Below, one piece after another: positions 41,906-44,592 of a stretch of DNA of 44,592 bases. The notes beneath the pieces are model-generated. The model did no database searches, was not told the DNA's origin, and was given only the letters and a program-made list of their open reading frames with translations. Location: positions 1 to 44,592 of the forward strand of contig UBXM01000014.1 of NCBI GenBank assembly GCA_900469445.1. Reading direction: 5' to 3'. Position numbers and translations under genes: made by a program. Within the stretch, counting starts at the first letter, position 1. Each line of letters starts with the position of its first letter. This stretch comes from Hyphomicrobiales bacterium (GTDB lineage Bacteria > Pseudomonadota > Alphaproteobacteria > Rhizobiales > Rhizobiaceae).

Positions 41906-42417
41906 TCCCCCTTCCCCGGCTTGGGCGACCGCGTCGGCCGGGCCGATTTGCCGGATGTCCTTGTGCCGGATTTGGGCACAGTCTTATCTGCGGTTTTGCT
42001 TACGGACTTCTCTTTCGTCTTGCCGGTAATCTTTCCGGCACTCTTTTGCGTGGCCTTGGGCGAAGCCTTGCGTGACTTGCCCTTTCGTGCAGCCGCCACG
42101 ACGTCCGGCTTTGCTTCGGAAACTGCTTCCGGTTGCTTGACTGCACTGGCCAGAATGAAGCGGGCAAAAGCGACGGTCGCGAGAAAGCCGACAAGGCCAA
42201 GTGCAATGGCGATATCGATATAGAGCGTGAAGCCGGTGCGGATGGCGATCAGCGCGATGAAACCGATGACGATACCGACCAGCATATCGAGCGCGACAAC
42301 GCGATCCGGCAATGTCGGGCCCCTCACCACGCGCCAGACGGTGGCCAGGAAGGCGATCGCGAGCACGAAGAGGGCAATCCAGGTCGAGATTTCGAGGATC
42401 AGATCGGCGGCATTCAT
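41902..42417 (-). CDS. mnhF: Cation/proton antiporter subunit F with Lys-rich C-terminal extension
   Basis: Protein of 171 residues; the family is usually about 90. Residues 1-92 are a normal MnhF/Mrp[61 protein letters not shown], with the RGPTLPDRV motif. Residues ~93-171 are a Lys/Ser/Thr/Pro-rich tail ([38 protein letters not shown]) like a histone-H1 or AlgP-type basic repeat. It is in frame and ends at a proper stop overlapping mnhG, so it looks genuine. The start overlaps the mnhE stop. It is an inner-membrane subunit; the tail location is not certain. Confidence 0.9.
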   Translation of the reverse strand: MNAADLILEISTWIALFVLAIAFLATVWRVVRGPTLPDRVVALDMLVGIVIGFIALIAIRTGFTLYIDIAIALGLVGFLATVAFARFILASAVKQPEAVSEAKPDVVAAARKGKSRKASPKATQKSAGKITGKTKEKSVSKTADKTVPKSGTRTSGKSARPTRSPKPGKGE

Positions 42418-42887
42418 CGGAAGGCCTCCATGATCTTGCGCTCGAAACCGTCGGCGATCTCGCGTTTCGTCGCCTCGACATCAGAGCAGTCGATGGCATG
42501 GACGTAGAGGAATTTTCTGTCCTTCGACACGTCGACCGACATGGTGCCGGGAGTGAGGGTGATGAGATTGGCGAGAAGGGTGATCTCGAAATCCCTGTCC
42601 ACGGTCAGCGGGAAGGCGAATATGCCGGGCTTCAGGTCCATGTTCCGGCGGGTGACGAGCACGGCGACCTTAAAGGCCGACAGCGCCAGTTCCTTGAAGA
42701 AGAGCAGCAGCAAGGACAGGATCCGGCCGATACGCAGAAGATAACCCGCCGCGCTCATCTCGTCGCGCACGATCCAGAGCGCGGCCGCCGACAGGACGAA
42801 ACCGAAGACAAGGTTGTGGATGGTAGCGCTGCCGGTAATGGCCGCCCAGATGATCGCCAGCATCAGCGACAGGACGTAGATGATCAT
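42414..42887 (-). CDS. mnhE: Cation/proton antiporter subunit E
   Basis: Protein of 157 residues: [40 protein letters not shown] and [20 protein letters not shown], then the conserved [20 protein letters not shown] and FLYVHAID of MnhE/MrpE/PhaE. ATG 42887 has AAGGAG at 8 bp. It overlaps mnhD by ATGA and mnhF by 4 bp, so the genes are translationally coupled. An accessory membrane subunit needed for assembly. Confidence 0.93.
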   Translation of the reverse strand: MIIYVLSLMLAIIWAAITGSATIHNLVFGFVLSAAALWIVRDEMSAAGYLLRIGRILSLLLLFFKELALSAFKVAVLVTRRNMDLKPGIFAFPLTVDRDFEITLLANLITLTPGTMSVDVSKDRKFLYVHAIDCSDVEATKREIADGFERKIMEAFR

Positions 42888-44455
42888 GGCGCCGCTCCTT
42901 GCGGGAAGACCGAGCGGATATAGGCGGACGGATCGGCAAGACCATCGGCGGCGGCCTGGCTTATCGTCAGAAGCGGCTCGGGATAAACGCCGAAGAGCAC
43001 GGTCAGCGCCGCCAGCACGCCGATCGGCAGGGTGGAGCGCCAGTCGGTTGCCGCCACGGTTTCGTTCTCTCCGCTCGGTGCCGGCCGCCACCAGGCGAAC
43101 AGGAAGGCGCGGGCGAGCGCAAGCGTGACGAGGAAGGCGGAGACAAGGATCGCCGCCGCCAGCCACCAGGCGCCGATATCGAGCGAGGCTTTCAAAAGCA
43201 TGACCTTGGGCCAGAGGCCGGATAGCGGCGGCAGGCCGGCCGCCGCCAGCACCAGCGCCAGCGAGGCCGCAGAAAACCACGGGGCGCGGCGCCAAAGCCC
43301 GCCGAGACGCGACAGTTCGAACGTGCCGGCAAGCCGCCCGACCTCGCCGACGACCAGATAAAGCGCAGTCATGGTGACGATCGAATGGAGCGCGTAGAAG
43401 GTTGCGCCGCTGACGGAAACCGGCGAGCCTATCGCAACACCGGCCAGCATGTTGCCGATGCCGACGATCACGACATAACCGACCATGCGGCGCAGATCGT
43501 TCTGGGCGAGCGCGCCGAGAGCGCCGAGGATCATGGTCAGCACGGCGGATACGGCGATGACCAGGCTCAGCGCCTCGCGCTCGACCGGCAGCAGCATGAC
43601 CGTGACGCGGATCAGCGCGTAGATGCCGACCTTGGTGAGCAGACCGCCGAACAGGGCCGACACGGTGATGCGCGGCGTGTGGTAGGAGGCGGGCAGCCAG
43701 AAATTCACCGGGAAGGCCGCCGCCTTCATCGAGAAGGCAAGCACGAACAGCGCGGTCAGTGTCATCAGCGGCGCGGTGTCTTCCGTCATGCCGCGCAGTG
43801 TCCCCGCCTTTCGGGCGATATCGGCCATGTTGAGCGTGCCGAAGACGGCGTAGAGATACCCGACGGTGATCAGGAACAGCGTCGTCGCGATCAGGTTGAG
43901 GATGGCGTATTTCAGCGCGCCCTCGATCTGTTTCGGCTCCGAGCCCAGGACCAGCAGGCCGAAGGAGGAGATCAGCAGGACCTCGAACCAGACATAGAGG
44001 TTGAAGATATCGCCGGTCAGGAAGGCGCCGGAAACGCCGGCCATCAGCAGCATCAGGAAGGCGAAGAAACCGTGGCGCAGGCCGCTCGCCTGAATATCCC
44101 GCAGCGCATGGATCGCGGCCATGAGGGCGGCGATTGCGGCCGCAAGCGCCATGACGGAGCCGAAAATATCGGCGGTGAAGGATATGCCGAAAGGCGGCAG
44201 CCAGCCGCCCATGGTCATGGTGATCGGCCCATGGGAATAGACCTGAAAGAGCAGCAGGGCGTCGAGGAGGACGAGCAGGCCGAGTGCCGCAATCGCGATT
44301 ACCGCATGCAGGCGGACCGACCTGGCGATCATCATCAGCGCCGCGCCGGTAAGGATCATCAGAGCCGTCGGCAGGATGACGAGCCAGTCGGCCAGCGCCG
44401 GCGATGCGGTCACCATGGCGGCGGAGAGATCGATGGGGGTTACGGGTGAGGCCAT
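42884..44455 (-). CDS. mnhD: Cation/proton antiporter subunit D
   Basis: Protein of 523 residues with about 14 membrane helices, homologous to NuoN/NuoL complex I subunits: TGDIFNLYVWFEVLLISSFG (Glu in the helix), AFSMKAAAFPVNFWLPASYH with its conserved Lys, TVSALFGGLLTKVGIYALIR and GIGNMLAGVAIGSPVSVSGA. It is a proton-conducting subunit of the Mnh/Mrp/Pha multisubunit antiporter. ATG 44455 is the family start; Shine-Dalgarno is weak. The expected mnhC would lie beyond the window to the right. A palindromic repeat separates them. Confidence 0.93.
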   Translation of the reverse strand: MASPVTPIDLSAAMVTASPALADWLVILPTALMILTGAALMMIARSVRLHAVIAIAALGLLVLLDALLLFQVYSHGPITMTMGGWLPPFGISFTADIFGSVMALAAAIAALMAAIHALRDIQASGLRHGFFAFLMLLMAGVSGAFLTGDIFNLYVWFEVLLISSFGLLVLGSEPKQIEGALKYAILNLIATTLFLITVGYLYAVFGTLNMADIARKAGTLRGMTEDTAPLMTLTALFVLAFSMKAAAFPVNFWLPASYHTPRITVSALFGGLLTKVGIYALIRVTVMLLPVEREALSLVIAVSAVLTMILGALGALAQNDLRRMVGYVVIVGIGNMLAGVAIGSPVSVSGATFYALHSIVTMTALYLVVGEVGRLAGTFELSRLGGLWRRAPWFSAASLALVLAAAGLPPLSGLWPKVMLLKASLDIGAWWLAAAILVSAFLVTLALARAFLFAWWRPAPSGENETVAATDWRSTLPIGVLAALTVLFGVYPEPLLTISQAAADGLADPSAYIRSVFPQGAAP

Positions 44456-44471
44456 CAGAGGGGGCCTCGTT

Positions 44472-44592
44472 CATGGAGCGATCGCCCCTCATCCGCCTGC
44501 CGGCACCTTCTCCCCGTTTCACGGGGCGAAGGACCCGTTTCGCGACCTCTCGCTCCTTCTCCCACGTCGAGTGGGGCACGTCCCCTCTCCCC
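44472..44592. repeat. RIME-like palindromic repeat upstream of mnhD, cut by the window edge
   Basis: GCCTGCCGGCACCTTCTCC and CCGTTTCACGG form dyads, and GCCCCTCATCCGCCTGCCGG matches (reverse complement) the element at 18409-18440 in copA. The right end continues outside. It lies between mnhD and the expected mnhC, in an otherwise tightly overlapped operon. Confidence 0.75.

Noticed and set aside
42414..44579. A 721-residue open frame on the minus strand through mnhE and antisense to nothing
   Set aside because: Only its last 157 residues are mnhE; the upstream part is an out-of-frame reading of mnhD, caused by high GC, and runs into the palindromic repeat.
1..44592. CRISPR arrays, tRNA/rRNA genes, insertion sequences or prophage
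   Set aside because: No regularly spaced direct repeats, cloverleaf sequences, transposase or integrase genes were found; the repeats seen are palindromic dispersed elements.

Overview
The window looks like a chromosomal segment of a Rhizobiales bacterium, most likely Rhizobiaceae (Agrobacterium/Rhizobium/Neorhizobium-like). The evidence is high GC, a MucR/Ros zinc-finger regulator, an Omp25-type beta-barrel protein, families common in that order (DUF1491, DUF2336, DUF5330, DUF6456, DUF1214/DUF1254), a CtrA-type TTAA-N7-TTAAC site and RIME-like palindromic repeats. All assignments come from reading the sequence and recalling family motifs; no database search was run.

Layout. 1-3650: MocR-type aminotransferase regulator, MFS exporter and divergent soxR, with a textbook SoxR box in the exporter promoter. 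3.8-7.6 kb: Omp25-like protein, two GNATs, a methyltransferase, a P-loop protein and a YCII protein. 7.8-9.65 kb: divergent LysR/short-chain dehydrogenase pair. 9.8-11.6 kb: a patch whose base use looks more AT-rich than its surroundings, with a small kinase, a GNAT and an unknown gene. 11.7-15.3 kb: DMT exporter, VOC protein, unknown protein, GNAT pair and Nudix hydrolase. 15.35-18.79 kb: copper-resistance operon copA-hmrR-copZ behind an HmrR/CueR-type promoter. Its ATPase carries two in-frame insertions derived from palindromic repeats. 18.85-23.3 kb: LuxR regulator, YcgN protein and bifunctional penicillin-binding protein. 23.4-27.7 kb: higBA toxin-antitoxin module, DUF1214/DUF1254 pair, a CtrA-site intergenic region, DUF2336 and DUF1491.

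28.4-31.3 kb is the most distinctive locus. A promoter, a candidate operator, a cobalamin riboswitch and an SD-masking hairpin precede a DUF1852 protein (MesX), a short MetE-like methionine synthase (MesD) and a flavin reductase. This reads as a B12-repressed, probably oxygen-dependent, folate-independent route to methionine. 31.4-33.5 kb: a Cys-cluster protein, unknown genes and cspA. 33.6-37.4 kb: peptidoglycan-binding membrane protein translationally overlapped with a PAS histidine kinase, then DUF5330. 37.6-41.1 kb: uridine-kinase-like protein, sufE, DUF6456 coupled to a stand-alone DnaA domain-IV-like protein, and mucR. 41.56-44.46 kb: mnhD-E-F-G of a multisubunit cation/proton antiporter. 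MnhF carries an unusual Lys-rich tail, and a palindromic repeat lies directly upstream of mnhD.

The recurrent theme is G/C-rich palindromic repeats in four places: the left edge, twice inside copA, and upstream of mnhD. In copA they have been absorbed into protein-coding sequence.
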